DNA of 63,314 nucleotides from Hyphomicrobiaceae bacterium (lineage in GTDB: Bacteria > Pseudomonadota > Alphaproteobacteria > Rhizobiales > Hyphomicrobiaceae): NCBI GenBank assembly GCA_023384095.1, contig JAHDXT010000018.1, positions 1 through 63,314 on the forward strand, written 5' to 3'. This document shows, in pieces, positions 53,615 to 63,314 of this stretch (position 1 is the first letter of the stretch; every line of letters begins with the position of its first letter). The notes under the pieces were generated by a model. The model had not been told where the DNA came from and ran no database searches. It saw only the letters and a list, made by a program, of their open reading frames with translations. A program made the translations under genes and the position numbers.

Positions 53615-55144
53615 TCATGCAATACCGTCCATGCCATGCGCGCCGCTTCCCGGCCGGCGGGAGAGATCGGCCAGGACGCGCGGCAGCATTTCCGGCAGGT
53701 CCTCCGCGATCAGGCCTGAGCCGAAGGCGGATGCGGCGGCGCCGTGCAGCCAGACCGCCGCGGCGGCCGCCTCGAAGGCCGGCATGTGCTGCGCGAGGAG
53801 CCCCGTCGCGAACCCGGCGAGAACGTCTCCCGTGCCCGCCGTCGCAAGCGTCGGCGGCGCGTTCGAGTTGATCGCGGCGCGCGCGTCCGGCGCCGCGATC
53901 ACCGTGTCCGCGCCCTTGAGGATCACCACGGCGCGGCTGAGGCTCGCCGCCGCCCGCACCCGCTCGAGCTTCGGCAGCTTGACGAGCTCTGGGAACACGC
54001 GCGCGAACTCGCCATCGTGCGGTGTCAGCACCACCGGGCGCTTGCCGGCGCCGATCGCGTCGACCAGCTCATCGCGCTGCTCGGCGAAGACGGTCAGGGC
54101 GTCGGCATCGAGAACGACCGCGGCGCCGGACCCCAGGACTGCCAGCGTCTTGCGCCGGGTCGCCTCGTCCACTCCGGCGCCGGGGCCGATGAGCACGGCA
54201 TTGAGCCGGCGGTCCGAGAGCAGGTCCGCGAGCGCTTCGGCATCGCCGGCCTCGCGCACCATGACGGCGGTCGCGTGCGCTGCGTTGACGGCGAGCGCCC
54301 CCGCGTCGCTGGCGAGCGTCACGAGACCGGCGCCGGCCCTGAGCGCACCCCTCGCGGCGAGGCGCGCCGCTCCCGTCCTGCCTGCCGGTCCCGAAACGAT
54401 CACGGCGTGTCCGCGGGCATACTTGTGGCTGCCGAGCTGCGGCCACGGGAACCGGCCGAGCCACAACTCGGGCGCGTTGGCGAACGTGGCGATGCCGATT
54501 TGGTCCAGCACGTCCGCCTCGATGCCGATCTGTGCCACCCGCGTCAGGCCGCAGCGGATACGGCCCGGCAGCAGCAGATGGCCGGGCTTCCTGCGGAAGA
54601 AGGTGACGGTCCTCTCCGCCTTGACGGCGGCGCCCCTGATCTCGCCGGTGGAGCCGTCGACGCCGCTCGGCACATCGACGGACAGCACGTGCCGGCCGCC
54701 GCCGAGCGCCTCCGCCACCTCGGCCGCGACGCCCTCGAGCGGCCGCGCGAGGCCGGCGCCGAAAAGCGCGTCGATGGCCACCGCGGCCTCCTCGGCGAAC
54801 GCCGCGCTCATCGGCCAGATGGGTGCATTCCAGGCTGCGGCCATCCGAGCGGCATCGCCTTTGAGCGCCTCGCGCGTCCCGAGCAGCGCCAGGCTGACCG
54901 AGGAGCCGCGCTCCCGCAGGATGCGGGCGGCGACGAAGCCGTCGCCGCCGTTGTTGCCCGGCCCGCACAGGACGGCGATGCGCGCGCCGGGTCCCGCCAT
55001 CAGCTCCGCCTCGTCGGCGACCGCGCGGCCGGCGCTCTCCATCAACGTGAGCCCGGGCGTTCCGCGGGCGATGGTGAGCTCGTCGGCGCGCGCCATCTCG
55101 GCGGCGCTCAGCAACTCGATCCCGCCACTGCCAGCCGCGGTCAT
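53615..55144 (-). CDS. nnrD: bifunctional NAD(P)H-hydrate epimerase/dehydratase
   Basis: 509 residues in two domains. The N-terminal YjeF-N epimerase has VLCGPGNNGGDGFVAARILRERG, and the C-terminal kinase-like dehydratase has ATAGTGDVLAGFATGLL. Together they repair hydrated NADH and NADPH. The gene is divergent from glnB, an arrangement widespread in alphaproteobacteria. It is followed by ltaE on the same strand after 13 bases. Confidence 0.95.
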   Translation of the reverse strand: MTAAGSGGIELLSAAEMARADELTIARGTPGLTLMESAGRAVADEAELMAGPGARIAVLCGPGNNGGDGFVAARILRERGSSVSLALLGTREALKGDAARMAAAWNAPIWPMSAAFAEEAAVAIDALFGAGLARPLEGVAAEVAEALGGGRHVLSVDVPSGVDGSTGEIRGAAVKAERTVTFFRRKPGHLLLPGRIRCGLTRVAQIGIEADVLDQIGIATFANAPELWLGRFPWPQLGSHKYARGHAVIVSGPAGRTGAARLAARGALRAGAGLVTLASDAGALAVNAAHATAVMVREAGDAEALADLLSDRRLNAVLIGPGAGVDEATRRKTLAVLGSGAAVVLDADALTVFAEQRDELVDAIGAGKRPVVLTPHDGEFARVFPELVKLPKLERVRAAASLSRAVVILKGADTVIAAPDARAAINSNAPPTLATAGTGDVLAGFATGLLAQHMPAFEAAAAAVWLHGAAASAFGSGLIAEDLPEMLPRVLADLSRRPGSGAHGMDGIA

Positions 55145-55364
55145 GACCTTCCCCGCGTCGATTCCACGAGCGCTGCGATTGAAACCCCGCCGCGACGGCG
55201 AGTACAGCGCAAATTGCGAGCACGGCCTGCCCGCGCCGGCATCACTCCCCGAAACCCGGCTGAGCAGAAATCAGGCAATCTGCTCAGAACTGCAGCGCCC
55301 GATTCGCCTGAACGGCAGCGGCGATGAAGGTCGCATTCCGCGGCAACTCACTGATTCCGTTTAA

Positions 55365-55787
<423 letters not shown>

Positions 55788-55907
55788 CCAGGCACGGTAA
55801 AGGGAGCGCGGGCGTCCCTGACGCCGGCGGTCCGTCCCCAGGCCAGACACTCGAATTCCAGTCCCAACCGAATCCAGTCTGCACGAGAAGAGAGGGGAGT
55901 TGAACGA

Positions 55908-57317
55908 ATGGCTAACCCAGCGGACGTCCTGCAGCTCATCAAGGACAAGGACGTGAAGTTCGTGGACCTGCGGTTCACAGATACCAAGGGCAAGATGCAG
56001 CACGTCACCGCGGAGTCGGGTTGCATCGATGACGGTGTGTTCGCGGACGGCTATGCCTTCGACGGCTCGTCGATCGCCGGATGGAAGGGGATCGAGGCGT
56101 CCGACATGCTGCTGAGCCTCGATGCGCCCTCCGCGCACCTCGACCCGTTCTTCGCCCAGACCACGCTCGCGATCTTTTGCGACGTGATCGAGCCCTCGAC
56201 CGGCGAGCTCTACGAGCGCGACCCGCGCGGCGTCGCCAAGAAGGCGGAGGCCTACCTCAAGCAGACCGGCGTCGGCGATACCGTCTACTTCGGGCCGGAG
56301 GCCGAGTTCTTCATCTTCGACGACGTCCGCTTCACGTCCGACCCGTTCAACACAGGCTTCAAGCTCGACTCCTCGGAGCTGCCGACCAACACCGGCACCG
56401 ACTACGAGATGGGCAACCTCGGCCACCGCCCCCGCACCAAAGGCGGCTATTTCCCGGTGCCGCCGGTCGACAGCTGCCAGGACATCCGTTCGGAGATGCT
56501 CTCGGTGATGGCCGAGATGGGCGTTTCGGTCGAGAAGCATCACCACGAGGTGGCGGCCGCCCAGCACGAGCTCGGCATCAAGTTCGGGCCGATGGTCGCC
56601 ATGGCTGACCACATGCAGATCTACAAGTACGTGGCCCACAACGTCGCCCAGGCCTACGGCAAGACCGTCACGTTCATGCCGAAGCCCGTCTACGGCGACA
56701 ACGGCTCGGGCATGCACTGCCACCAGTCGATCTGGAAGGGCGGCCAGCCGACGTTCGCGGGCAACAAGTACGCGGACCTCTCGGATACCTGTCTGTTCTA
56801 CATCGGCGGCATCCTGAAGCACGCCAAGGCGATCAACGCGTTCACGAACCCGACGACCAACTCCTACAAGCGGCTGGTCCCCGGCTACGAGGCGCCCGTG
56901 CTGCTCGCCTACTCGGCCCGCAACCGCTCGGCCTCCTGCCGCATCCCGCACGTGGCGAGCCCGAAGGCCAAGCGCGTCGAGGTGCGCTTCCCCGATCCCG
57001 CGGCCAACCCATATCTCGGGTTCGCGGCGATGCTGATGGCCGGCCTCGACGGCATCATGAACAAGATCCATCCCGGCGAGCCGATGGACAAGAACCTCTA
57101 CGACCTGCCGCCGGCCGAGCTCGCCCGCATCCCGACCGTCGCCGCGTCGCTGCGCGAGGCCATGGAGGGGCTCGACAAGGACCGCGCCTTCCTGAAGATG
57201 GGCGGCGTGTTCTCCGACGACATGATCGACGCCTACATCGAGCTCAAGATGGCCGAGGTGATGCGCTTCGACATGACCCCGCACCCGATCGAGTTCGACA
57301 TGTACTACTCGGTCTAG
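55908..57317 (+). CDS. glnA: type I glutamine synthetase
   Basis: 469 residues. It makes glutamine from glutamate, ammonia and ATP. Conserved parts are [48 protein letters not shown] and [11 protein letters not shown]. The adenylylation Tyr lies in [10 protein letters not shown], so activity is controlled by GlnE. A strong ribosome site (GAGAGGGGAG) precedes the ATG, and a terminator follows at 57348. Confidence 0.98.
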   Translation: MANPADVLQLIKDKDVKFVDLRFTDTKGKMQHVTAESGCIDDGVFADGYAFDGSSIAGWKGIEASDMLLSLDAPSAHLDPFFAQTTLAIFCDVIEPSTGELYERDPRGVAKKAEAYLKQTGVGDTVYFGPEAEFFIFDDVRFTSDPFNTGFKLDSSELPTNTGTDYEMGNLGHRPRTKGGYFPVPPVDSCQDIRSEMLSVMAEMGVSVEKHHHEVAAAQHELGIKFGPMVAMADHMQIYKYVAHNVAQAYGKTVTFMPKPVYGDNGSGMHCHQSIWKGGQPTFAGNKYADLSDTCLFYIGGILKHAKAINAFTNPTTNSYKRLVPGYEAPVLLAYSARNRSASCRIPHVASPKAKRVEVRFPDPAANPYLGFAAMLMAGLDGIMNKIHPGEPMDKNLYDLPPAELARIPTVAASLREAMEGLDKDRAFLKMGGVFSDDMIDAYIELKMAEVMRFDMTPHPIEFDMYYSV

Positions 57318-57347
57318 GGCGGATTGCCTGCAGCCTCAAAAACGGAA

Positions 57348-57377
57348 AGGGCGGCCCTCGCGGCCGCCCTCGTGTTT
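57348..57377 (+). terminator. Rho-independent terminator after glnA
   Basis: AGGGCGGCC, loop CTCGC, GGCCGCCCT, then CGTGTTTG. The stem is GC-rich and perfect, but the T-run is short. Confidence 0.75.
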
Positions 57378-57429
57378 GCGTAATCCAGTTTCTGAGGAGG
57401 CGGTCCCAGGTACGGGGTGACTGACGGGC

Positions 57430-58557
57430 TCAGTAAACCACCACGCTCCGGATGCTCTTGCCGGCGTGCATCAGGTCGAACGCCTCGTTGATGCGCTCGA
57501 GCGGCATGGTGTGCGTGATCATCGGGTCGATGGCGATCTTGCCGTCCATGTACCAGGCGACGATCCGCGGTACGTCGGTGCGGCCGCGGGCGCCGCCGAA
57601 GGCCGTGCCTTTCCACACGCGGCCTGTGACGAGCTGGAACGGCCGCGTCCGGACTTCCTGCCCGACCCCCGCCACGCCGATGATGATCGACTGGCCCCAG
57701 CCGCGGTGGCAGGCCTCCAGCGCCGTGCGCATGACGTCGACGTTGCCGGTGCAGTCGAACGTGTAGTCGGCGCCGCCGATCTGGTCGGCGCCGCGCTTGG
57801 TCATGTTGACGAGGTGCGCGACGAGATCGCCGCCGGCCTCCTTCGGATTGACGAAGTGGGTCATGCCGAAGCGCTCGCCCCACGCCTTCTTGTCGTCGTT
57901 GACATCGACACCGATGATCATGTCGGCGCCGGCGAGCCGCAGGCCCTGGATGACGTTGAGGCCGATGCCGCCCAGCCCGAACACGATGGCGGTCGCGCCC
58001 GCCTCCACCTTGGCCGTGTTGATGACCGCGCCAATGCCGGTGGTGACACCGCAGCCGATGTAGCAGACCTTGTCGAAGGGCGCGTCCTCGCGGATCTTCG
58101 CCACCGCGATCTCCGGCAGCACCGTGTAGTTGGAGAACGTCGAGGTGCCCATATAGTGATGCACCATCCTGCCCTCGTAGGAGAAGCGGCTGGTGCCGTC
58201 AGGCATCACGCCCTGACCCTGGGTGGCGCGGATGGCCGTGCACAGGTTCGTCTTCCGCGACAGGCATGACGGGCAATTGCGGCATTCGGGCGTGTAGAGC
58301 GGGATGACGTGGTCGCCCTTGCGCAGGCTCGTCACGCCCGGGCCGGCATCGACGACGATGCCGGCGCCCTCGTGGCCGAGGACGGCAGGAAACAGCCCTT
58401 CGGGATCGGCGCCCGACAGCGTGAACTCGTCGGTGTGGCAGATGCCCGTGGCCTTGACCTCGACCAGGACCTCGCCCTGCTTCGGCCCTTCGAGATCGAG
58501 TTCGACGATTTCGAGCGGCCTGGACTTTTCGAACGCGATGGCGGCGCGCGTCTTCAT
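57430..58557 (-). CDS. frmA: S-(hydroxymethyl)glutathione dehydrogenase
   Basis: 375 residues, class III alcohol dehydrogenase. It oxidises the glutathione-formaldehyde adduct, detoxifying formaldehyde with NAD+. Catalytic zinc motifs are ICHTDEF and [10 protein letters not shown], and the structural zinc is held by [18 protein letters not shown] is bound at [32 protein letters not shown] precedes ATG 58557. It converges on glnA's terminator. Confidence 0.96.
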   Translation of the reverse strand: MKTRAAIAFEKSRPLEIVELDLEGPKQGEVLVEVKATGICHTDEFTLSGADPEGLFPAVLGHEGAGIVVDAGPGVTSLRKGDHVIPLYTPECRNCPSCLSRKTNLCTAIRATQGQGVMPDGTSRFSYEGRMVHHYMGTSTFSNYTVLPEIAVAKIREDAPFDKVCYIGCGVTTGIGAVINTAKVEAGATAIVFGLGGIGLNVIQGLRLAGADMIIGVDVNDDKKAWGERFGMTHFVNPKEAGGDLVAHLVNMTKRGADQIGGADYTFDCTGNVDVMRTALEACHRGWGQSIIIGVAGVGQEVRTRPFQLVTGRVWKGTAFGGARGRTDVPRIVAWYMDGKIAIDPMITHTMPLERINEAFDLMHAGKSIRSVVVY

Positions 58558-58725
58558 CTCACTCCTCACCTTCGATTGGCGCAAAAAACCGTCGCCTCAT
58601 TATGGCAGCCGCAGCTCACGCCGGGAACCCTCCGCGCCGGCGCCGGAACCCGCGGCCCTCCTCGCGGTTGCTGCATCGACTGGCCCCATAGGGCAGCGAC
58701 GCACGCAATCCTTGGAGCGGCCTCC

Positions 58726-59970
58726 TTGAACACGATCATTTTCGCGACCGGGATCGAATGCAGCTACCCGACCGTGGAGGGTGGCAAGCGGCGCGATCAG
58801 ATGGCGGAGACGAGGCACTACGAGAACTGGCGCCGGGACCTGGAGCTCTGTGTCGAGCTCGGCCTCCGCTTCCTGCGGTACGGCCCGCCGTATTACCGCA
58901 TGCACACCGGCCCCGACCGGTACGATTGGTCCTTCACCGACGAGGTCCTGCCGGTGATGCGCGACATGGGGCTGACGCCGATCATCGATCTCTGCCATTT
59001 CGGTGTGCCCGACTGGGTCGGCGACTTTCAGAATACGGACTGGCCGGCGATGTTCGCCCGTTACGCCGGCGCGTTCGCGCAGCGCTACCCCTGGGTGCTC
59101 CACTACACGCCGGTCAACGAGATCCTGGTGTGCGCCCGGTTCAGTGCTGCCGATGGGATCTGGAACGAGCAGCTCAAGTCGGACAAGGCCATGGTGCGGG
59201 CACATGCCAACCAGTGCAAGGCCACACTGCTCGCGATGAGCGCGATCCTGGAAACCGCCCCCGATGCCGTCTTCTTTCAGAGCGAAACCTGTGAGGTCTT
59301 CCTGGAGGAGCATCCGGAGACCCTGCACGAGATCAATTTGAAGAACGCCGAGCGGTTCATTACCTACGACTTCCTTTACGGCCGGGAGCCCAGCGGCAAC
59401 ATGACCTTATGGCTGCTCGACAACGGCCTGTCGCGCGAGGATTTCCGATGGATGCTTCGCCAGGGCAGCAGCACCGCGCAGCATTGCGTCATGGGGCTCG
59501 ACTATTATTGGGGCAGCGAGCAGCGGCTCGATCGGAACGGCTGTCCCTACAGCGCCGGGCCGACGCTCGGCTGGCACTCCGTGGCCTCCCAGTACTGGCG
59601 GCGCTACCGCCGCCCGATGATGCTGACCGAGACCAACTGCGGACATGCGGAGACTGGCCCGGACTGGCTCTGGAAAACATGGCTCTGCATCGAGGATATG
59701 CGCCGCGAAGGCGCACCGGTCCTCGGCTTCACCTGGTACAGCCTGCAGGACCAGGTCGACTGGGACATCAAGCTCGAGAAAATCCGCGGGCACGTCGTCG
59801 ACAACGGGCTGTTCGACCTGGATCGACAGCCGCACCCTGTCGCCCAGGCATTCAAGGACCTGATCACGCGCTACCGTAATCTGCCGCTCGTCAGCGCTTT
59901 TGCCATGGGCAGCATGGTCGGTCCCGAGAACGAGCATACGCAGATCGAGCTGAGGTCGGCGCTGCCTTGA
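58726..59970 (+). CDS. glycoside hydrolase family 1-like protein
   Basis: 414 residues from a TTG with GGAG 8 bases upstream. The barrel pattern is GH1-like: SFTDEVLPVMRDMGLTPIIDLCHFGVPDW, then the acid/base Glu in HYTPVNEI and the nucleophile Glu in MLTETN. It is shorter than typical beta-glucosidases (about 450) and lacks their usual N-terminus. The substrate is unknown. GGSEQRLDRNG and similar segments suggest a divergent branch. No sugar transport genes are near. Confidence 0.8.
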   Translation: MNTIIFATGIECSYPTVEGGKRRDQMAETRHYENWRRDLELCVELGLRFLRYGPPYYRMHTGPDRYDWSFTDEVLPVMRDMGLTPIIDLCHFGVPDWVGDFQNTDWPAMFARYAGAFAQRYPWVLHYTPVNEILVCARFSAADGIWNEQLKSDKAMVRAHANQCKATLLAMSAILETAPDAVFFQSETCEVFLEEHPETLHEINLKNAERFITYDFLYGREPSGNMTLWLLDNGLSREDFRWMLRQGSSTAQHCVMGLDYYWGSEQRLDRNGCPYSAGPTLGWHSVASQYWRRYRRPMMLTETNCGHAETGPDWLWKTWLCIEDMRREGAPVLGFTWYSLQDQVDWDIKLEKIRGHVVDNGLFDLDRQPHPVAQAFKDLITRYRNLPLVSAFAMGSMVGPENEHTQIELRSALP

Positions 59971-60004
59971 GCTGCGTGACCGACCACGGCCGTTTCATGC
60001 CGGA

Positions 60005-60289
60005 TCAGTCGCGGTCGATATCGACCACCTGCCCCGTGCGGACGTCGATCTCCACCTCGATCTCGCGGTTCTGCGCGTCCCGGCCTTCCACCTCCCATTT
60101 GCCGTCGTCGAGATCGATCTCCTCGACGTTGACGAGGCCGTGCCTGCGCGCGATCTCGATCGCCTGCTCGGCAGAGATCATGCCGCGCTCCTGCGCAGCC
60201 TGGGGCAGGACTTGCGCAGACGCGACACCGCCGGGCACAGGCGCAGAAACGGCGAGGGCCAGGGCGACAACTGCGATTTTGGTGAGCAC
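60005..60289 (-). CDS. exported PepSY-domain protein
   Basis: 94 residues. A signal peptide (IAVVALALAVSAPVPGGVASA) leads to a single PepSY-type domain (ISAEQAIEIARRHGLVNVEEIDLDDGKWEVEGRDAQNREIEVEIDVRTGQVVDI). PepSY domains often inhibit or regulate proteases or bind peptides at the cell surface. No partner is adjacent. Confidence 0.85.
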   Translation of the reverse strand: MLTKIAVVALALAVSAPVPGGVASAQVLPQAAQERGMISAEQAIEIARRHGLVNVEEIDLDDGKWEVEGRDAQNREIEVEIDVRTGQVVDIDRD

Positions 60290-60373
60290 GACGGCACCTC
60301 CAGTTGCGAACCGACGCCGCGACCGGCAGGCGACCGGCCTGTGCGCCTGTCGGGTCGGCCTAACGCAACGCCA

Positions 60374-60397
60374 TCAGGGCCGCAAGTGCGGCCCTGA
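60374..60397. repeat. perfect hairpin between convergent or adjacent genes
   Basis: TCAGGGCCGCA, two bases, TGCGGCCCTGA. No T-run on either strand, so it is not a standard terminator, though it could help end the minus-strand transcript of the 60440-61651 gene. Confidence 0.7.
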
Positions 60398-60439
60398 CAG
60401 AACGACGCAGCATTTGCATTACGGCGAGGTCGCCGCCAG

Positions 60440-61651
60440 CTAGTGCTGGCCCCAGACCTCGACGGTCGCGGCGCCCTTGCCCACGGCTCCCGTGTCGAAG
60501 AAGCGCGAGCGGTACTTGGCGCGGATCTCCTTGATGGCGCGGGAGCCGCTTTTGAGGTCGACCGGCCCGTAGTACGAATCCGCCTCGACGCGCGACTTGG
60601 CGGGAATGACGTCCTCGCTGCCGTTCTCGTACACCACCCTGAGCTCGTTGAGGGTGACGGCCCGGTCCTTGACGCTGACACGGATCCTCTTGAACCCGCC
60701 TTCGTTGCGGCCGACCTGGATCGCCTCGTCGTCGAAGCCGACGAAGCCGGCCGTCTTGGCGCCGAGCAGCACCCAGCCCTGGTTGTACTTACGGCCCTCG
60801 CCCCGCGCGCCCAGCCAGTTCGGGGCATAGTCGCCCGAGACCTCGATCCTCGCCAGGCCCTTGAAGTTCGGGCGCGAGCGATAGCTCATCTGGATCTCGC
60901 GGATGAAGCGGTCGCCCTTGATCGCCAGCCACTTGGTGCGCGTGTTCTGCTTGATCTCGGCGTTGACGGCCAGCACCTCGGGGTCGCCGCTGACGTAGAC
61001 CACCTTCAGCTCGTTGAGGAAGATGTCGTTCTCCAGCACGCGCAGTCGGATCTTGTCGAACTTGCCGATCTCCGCGCCGACGCGGATGGCGTCGCGGTCG
61101 ATGCCGAAACCGACGCGCTGATAGCCGAACATGACGTCGCCGCCCGCGATGACGCTGCCGGGCTTGGCTTCCGTCGGCGTCGAAGTGGTCTGGGTGGCGG
61201 CGATCTGGCCGCTGGCCGGACGCGCCATCTTGGCGCCCGCCGCGCTTTGCAGCGCATGGACCTCCATCAGCCCCTTCTTGGACTTTCCGGAGCCGGCCTT
61301 GAGCGTGAGCGTCACCTTGTCGAGGAACTTGTCGTCACCCTTGAGCTCGATTGGGCTCGAGCGCTGCCCGGAGGAAAGCTTCACCGGGCGCAAATCGGTT
61401 GCGGCGGCGCCGTTCACGAATCCGACCTCGACGTTGAGGACCTCCACATCACCGCGCTTGTTCACGAGGCGGACCGCCTTGTAGGCGCCCTTGGCCTTCG
61501 AGACGTCGATCGTCGCGCTCGCCTTCCCGGTATCGAGCTCTCCCTTGCCGACGAGCACCCACTTCTCAGCACCGGACTGCTGAGCATGTGCCACGGACAG
61601 GAAGCCGGCCGCCGCCACAGCGCAACCAGCCAGAAGCAGTCTTCGAGACAT
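60440..61651 (-). CDS. exported protein with three DUF2541-like repeats
   Basis: 403 residues. A signal peptide (LLLAGCAVAAAGFLSVAHA) is followed by three copies of a W.L.G......D.D.I.V......F..I...V......LNEL.V.Y.NG unit, beginning near residues 30, 175 and 290. The unit resembles DUF2541, whose function is unknown. A Ser/Thr/Pro linker separates copies 1 and 2. The repeats are likely beta-rich, so this may be a periplasmic binding or structural protein. Confidence 0.75.
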   Translation of the reverse strand: MSRRLLLAGCAVAAAGFLSVAHAQQSGAEKWVLVGKGELDTGKASATIDVSKAKGAYKAVRLVNKRGDVEVLNVEVGFVNGAAATDLRPVKLSSGQRSSPIELKGDDKFLDKVTLTLKAGSGKSKKGLMEVHALQSAAGAKMARPASGQIAATQTTSTPTEAKPGSVIAGGDVMFGYQRVGFGIDRDAIRVGAEIGKFDKIRLRVLENDIFLNELKVVYVSGDPEVLAVNAEIKQNTRTKWLAIKGDRFIREIQMSYRSRPNFKGLARIEVSGDYAPNWLGARGEGRKYNQGWVLLGAKTAGFVGFDDEAIQVGRNEGGFKRIRVSVKDRAVTLNELRVVYENGSEDVIPAKSRVEADSYYGPVDLKSGSRAIKEIRAKYRSRFFDTGAVGKGAATVEVWGQH

Positions 61652-62023
61652 GACTGGAAACTCCCTTCAAGACGCCATGAAGCCCCCGGGCTTCCGCCGC
61701 TTTCCTAGAGCAAATCAGATATCGGAGGAAGCAGACCGCAAGTCGTTGTCCAGGGATTTCCGACCGCTGTGGCTTTTTTCATCCGCTCGATGGGAACCGG
61801 CCGGTGCTCCCGGCCGGAGCCTGAGCGATCGGTGCAATCAGGTTTGCATCGGCCGCCTCGCCCCACTACTGTTCCGCATTCAACACTGGTTCCACGTCAT
61901 CCCCGGGTCTCCGGCCGGCTGAAGGTGCAGCTCGTCCGCCGGAATGACGGCAGGGGCATCAAGTGTTCAATTCGAAGCCAGAGCATTCCGGCAGGCAGCA
62001 CCCTGGAAAGTCGATACCGGCCA
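61652..62023. other. intergenic region upstream of the FAD-linked oxidase
   Basis: 372 bases between divergent genes. It contains CTAGAGCAAATCAGATATCGGAGGAAGC near 61706, similar to other short repeats in Hyphomicrobiales genomes, and a palindrome at 61895-61950. No gene is seen. Confidence 0.55.
61895..61950. repeat. intergenic palindrome, CGTCAT...ATGACG type
   Basis: ACGTCATCCCCGG on the left and CCGGAATGACGG on the right form the arms. Third member of the same family as 42262-42418 and 46240-46328. Confidence 0.65.
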
Positions 62024-63314
62024 TGGCCAAAGCAACGGTCCCGGAGACCGCGCGCGAGAACGTGAACACTGCCGTCGCGGTGCTTCGGCAGCGCTTCGGC
62101 GAGCGTCTGCAGACCGGCGAGGCGATCCGCCAACAGCACGGCCATACGCTGACCTGGATCGCCAATCAGCCCCCGGATGCCGTCATCTGGCCGGAATCGA
62201 CCGAGGAGGTGCAGGAGATCGTGCGAGTGGCCGCGGGTCATCGCGCGCCGATCATCCCATTCGGAGCCGGCACCTCGCTCGAAGGCCACGTCAACGCGCC
62301 GTTCGGCGGCCTGTCCGTCGACTTCTCCCGCATGAGCCGCGTCGTCGCCGTCAACGACCGCGATCTCGACTGCGTCGTCGAGGCGGGCATCTCGCGCAAA
62401 GCGCTCAACGACCACCTGCGGGACATGGGCCTGTTCTTCCCGATCGACCCGGGCGCCGAGGAGGCGACCCTCGGCGGCATGGCCTCGACCCGCGCCTCGG
62501 GCACCAACGCGGTGCGCTACGGCACCATGCGCGACAGCGTCCTCAACCTCACCGCCGTCATGCCGGACGGCACGGTCGTGCGCACGGCGCGGCGCGCCAG
62601 GAAGTCGGCCGCCGGCTATGACCTGACGCGCCTGCTGGTCGGCTCGGAAGGCACGCTCGGCCTCATCACCGAGCTGACCGTGCGGCTCTACGGCATCCCC
62701 GAGCGCATCCTGGCGGCCGTCTGCCCCTTCCGAACCATCGAGGGGGCCTGCAACGCCGTCATCCAGGCGATCCAGCTCGGTCTCGGCATCGCCCGCATGG
62801 AGCTGCTCGACGAGGTGCAGATCCGCGCCGTCAATACGCACTCGAAGACGAGCTTCGAGGAGAGCCCGACGCTGTTCCTCGAGTTCCACGGCACCGAGGT
62901 CTCGGCGCGAGACCAGGTCGAGAGCTTCGAGCAGATCGCGCTCGCCGAAGGCGCGGTGCGCTTCGACTGGGCCGAGCGCGAGGAGGACCGGCGCCGCCTG
63001 TGGAAGGCGCGCCACGACGCCTACTGGGCCGTGCGCTCGACATGGCCAGGCCGCGACGTGCTGGCCACCGACGTCTGCGTTCCGATCTCGCGGCTCGCCG
63101 AGTGCGTGCTCGAGACGCAGGCGGACATCAGGGAGCACGGCATCGTTGCCCCCATCGTCGGTCACGTCGGCGACGGCAATTTCCACACCTCGCCCGCTTT
63201 CGACATGAAGGACCCGGCCGAGCGCGCGAAGATCGAGAGCTTCCTGGAGCGCCTTGCCCAGCGCGCCATCGCCATGGACGGCACCTGCACCGGCGAGCAC
63301 GGCGTCGGGCAGGG
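62024..63314 (+). CDS. FAD-linked oxidase (D-lactate dehydrogenase/GlcD type), truncated by window end
   Basis: At least 430 residues, open to the window end, of a family usually 450-500 long. FAD-binding motifs are PFGAGTSLEGHVNAPFGGLSVDFSRM and VGSEGTLGLITELTVRLYG. The C-terminal substrate domain has VGHVGDGNFH and the start of GTCTGEHGVGQ. It oxidises a 2-hydroxy acid such as D-lactate or glycolate, transferring electrons to the respiratory chain. No 4Fe-4S partner is visible before the edge. Confidence 0.92.

Overview
The window is a GC-rich, densely coded stretch of chromosome, most likely from an alphaproteobacterium of the order Hyphomicrobiales (inference). The reasons are the nnrD // glnB-glnA neighbourhood with a sigma54-type promoter, the pyrB gene followed by a dihydroorotase-like pseudoenzyme, a class II DAHP synthase, a Popeye-type membrane protein, a cyclase carrying a ferredoxin domain, and intergenic palindromes with CGTCAT...ATGACG ends. 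No rRNA, tRNA or CRISPR array was found. Most of the window is ordinary chromosome, with one clear insertion element.

Layout. 1-6200: a partial gene end, palindromic repeats, small membrane or secreted proteins, TSUP, DMT and MFS transporters, and a Tat-type intradiol dioxygenase. 6300-10900: pyrB, a dihydroorotase-like gene, plsY, dprA and a RidA protein. 10972-13516: a 2.5-kb insertion element with 16-bp perfect inverted ends and a 12-bp flanking duplication. It encodes an IS1-type DDE transposase, a RhuM-family passenger and a small basic protein. 13503-20513: a polysaccharide deacetylase and glycosyltransferase pair, divergent from an 883-residue ABC-exporter-like protein with degenerate nucleotide-binding segments, a membrane [2Fe-2S] adenylate/guanylate cyclase-like protein and a small methyltransferase. 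20600-26240: an M20 amidohydrolase, an orphan solute-binding protein, an octamer-repeat hairpin, and two exported proteins (one with a VWA domain) that share beta-type modules. 26340-35200: flavoproteins, a second TSUP transporter, a Popeye protein, a MaoC/CitE-type pair, NAD kinase, CutA, KDPG aldolase, a PfkB sugar kinase and UDP-glucose dehydrogenase. 35200-38330: a peptidoglycan-binding-type protein and an unknown membrane protein followed by two tandem terminators. 38431-42985: an operon for a tungsten aldehyde oxidoreductase with a polyferredoxin, catalytic subunit, FAD subunit, MoaD-like protein and one unknown. 43000-63314: a D-threonine-aldolase-type enzyme, gltX, nadE, aroG, an orphan TRAP binding protein, threonine aldolase, nnrD, glnB-glnA, glutathione-dependent formaldehyde dehydrogenase, a GH1-like protein, secreted repeat proteins and a truncated FAD-linked oxidase.

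How the genes work together. The aldehyde oxidoreductase operon is self-contained: electrons from aldehyde oxidation can pass through four [4Fe-4S] clusters to the FAD subunit and NAD+. glnB and glnA form the nitrogen sensor and assimilation pair. KDPG aldolase and the facing sugar kinase make a 2-keto-3-deoxygluconate route. The most unusual part is 15519-20513, where a probably ATPase-dead ABC-exporter-like protein sits directly upstream of a cyclase with a ferredoxin domain and several membrane histidines. A Popeye-type protein, a family that can bind cAMP, lies 8 kb away. The insertion element rewrote the C-terminus of the deacetylase gene it landed in.
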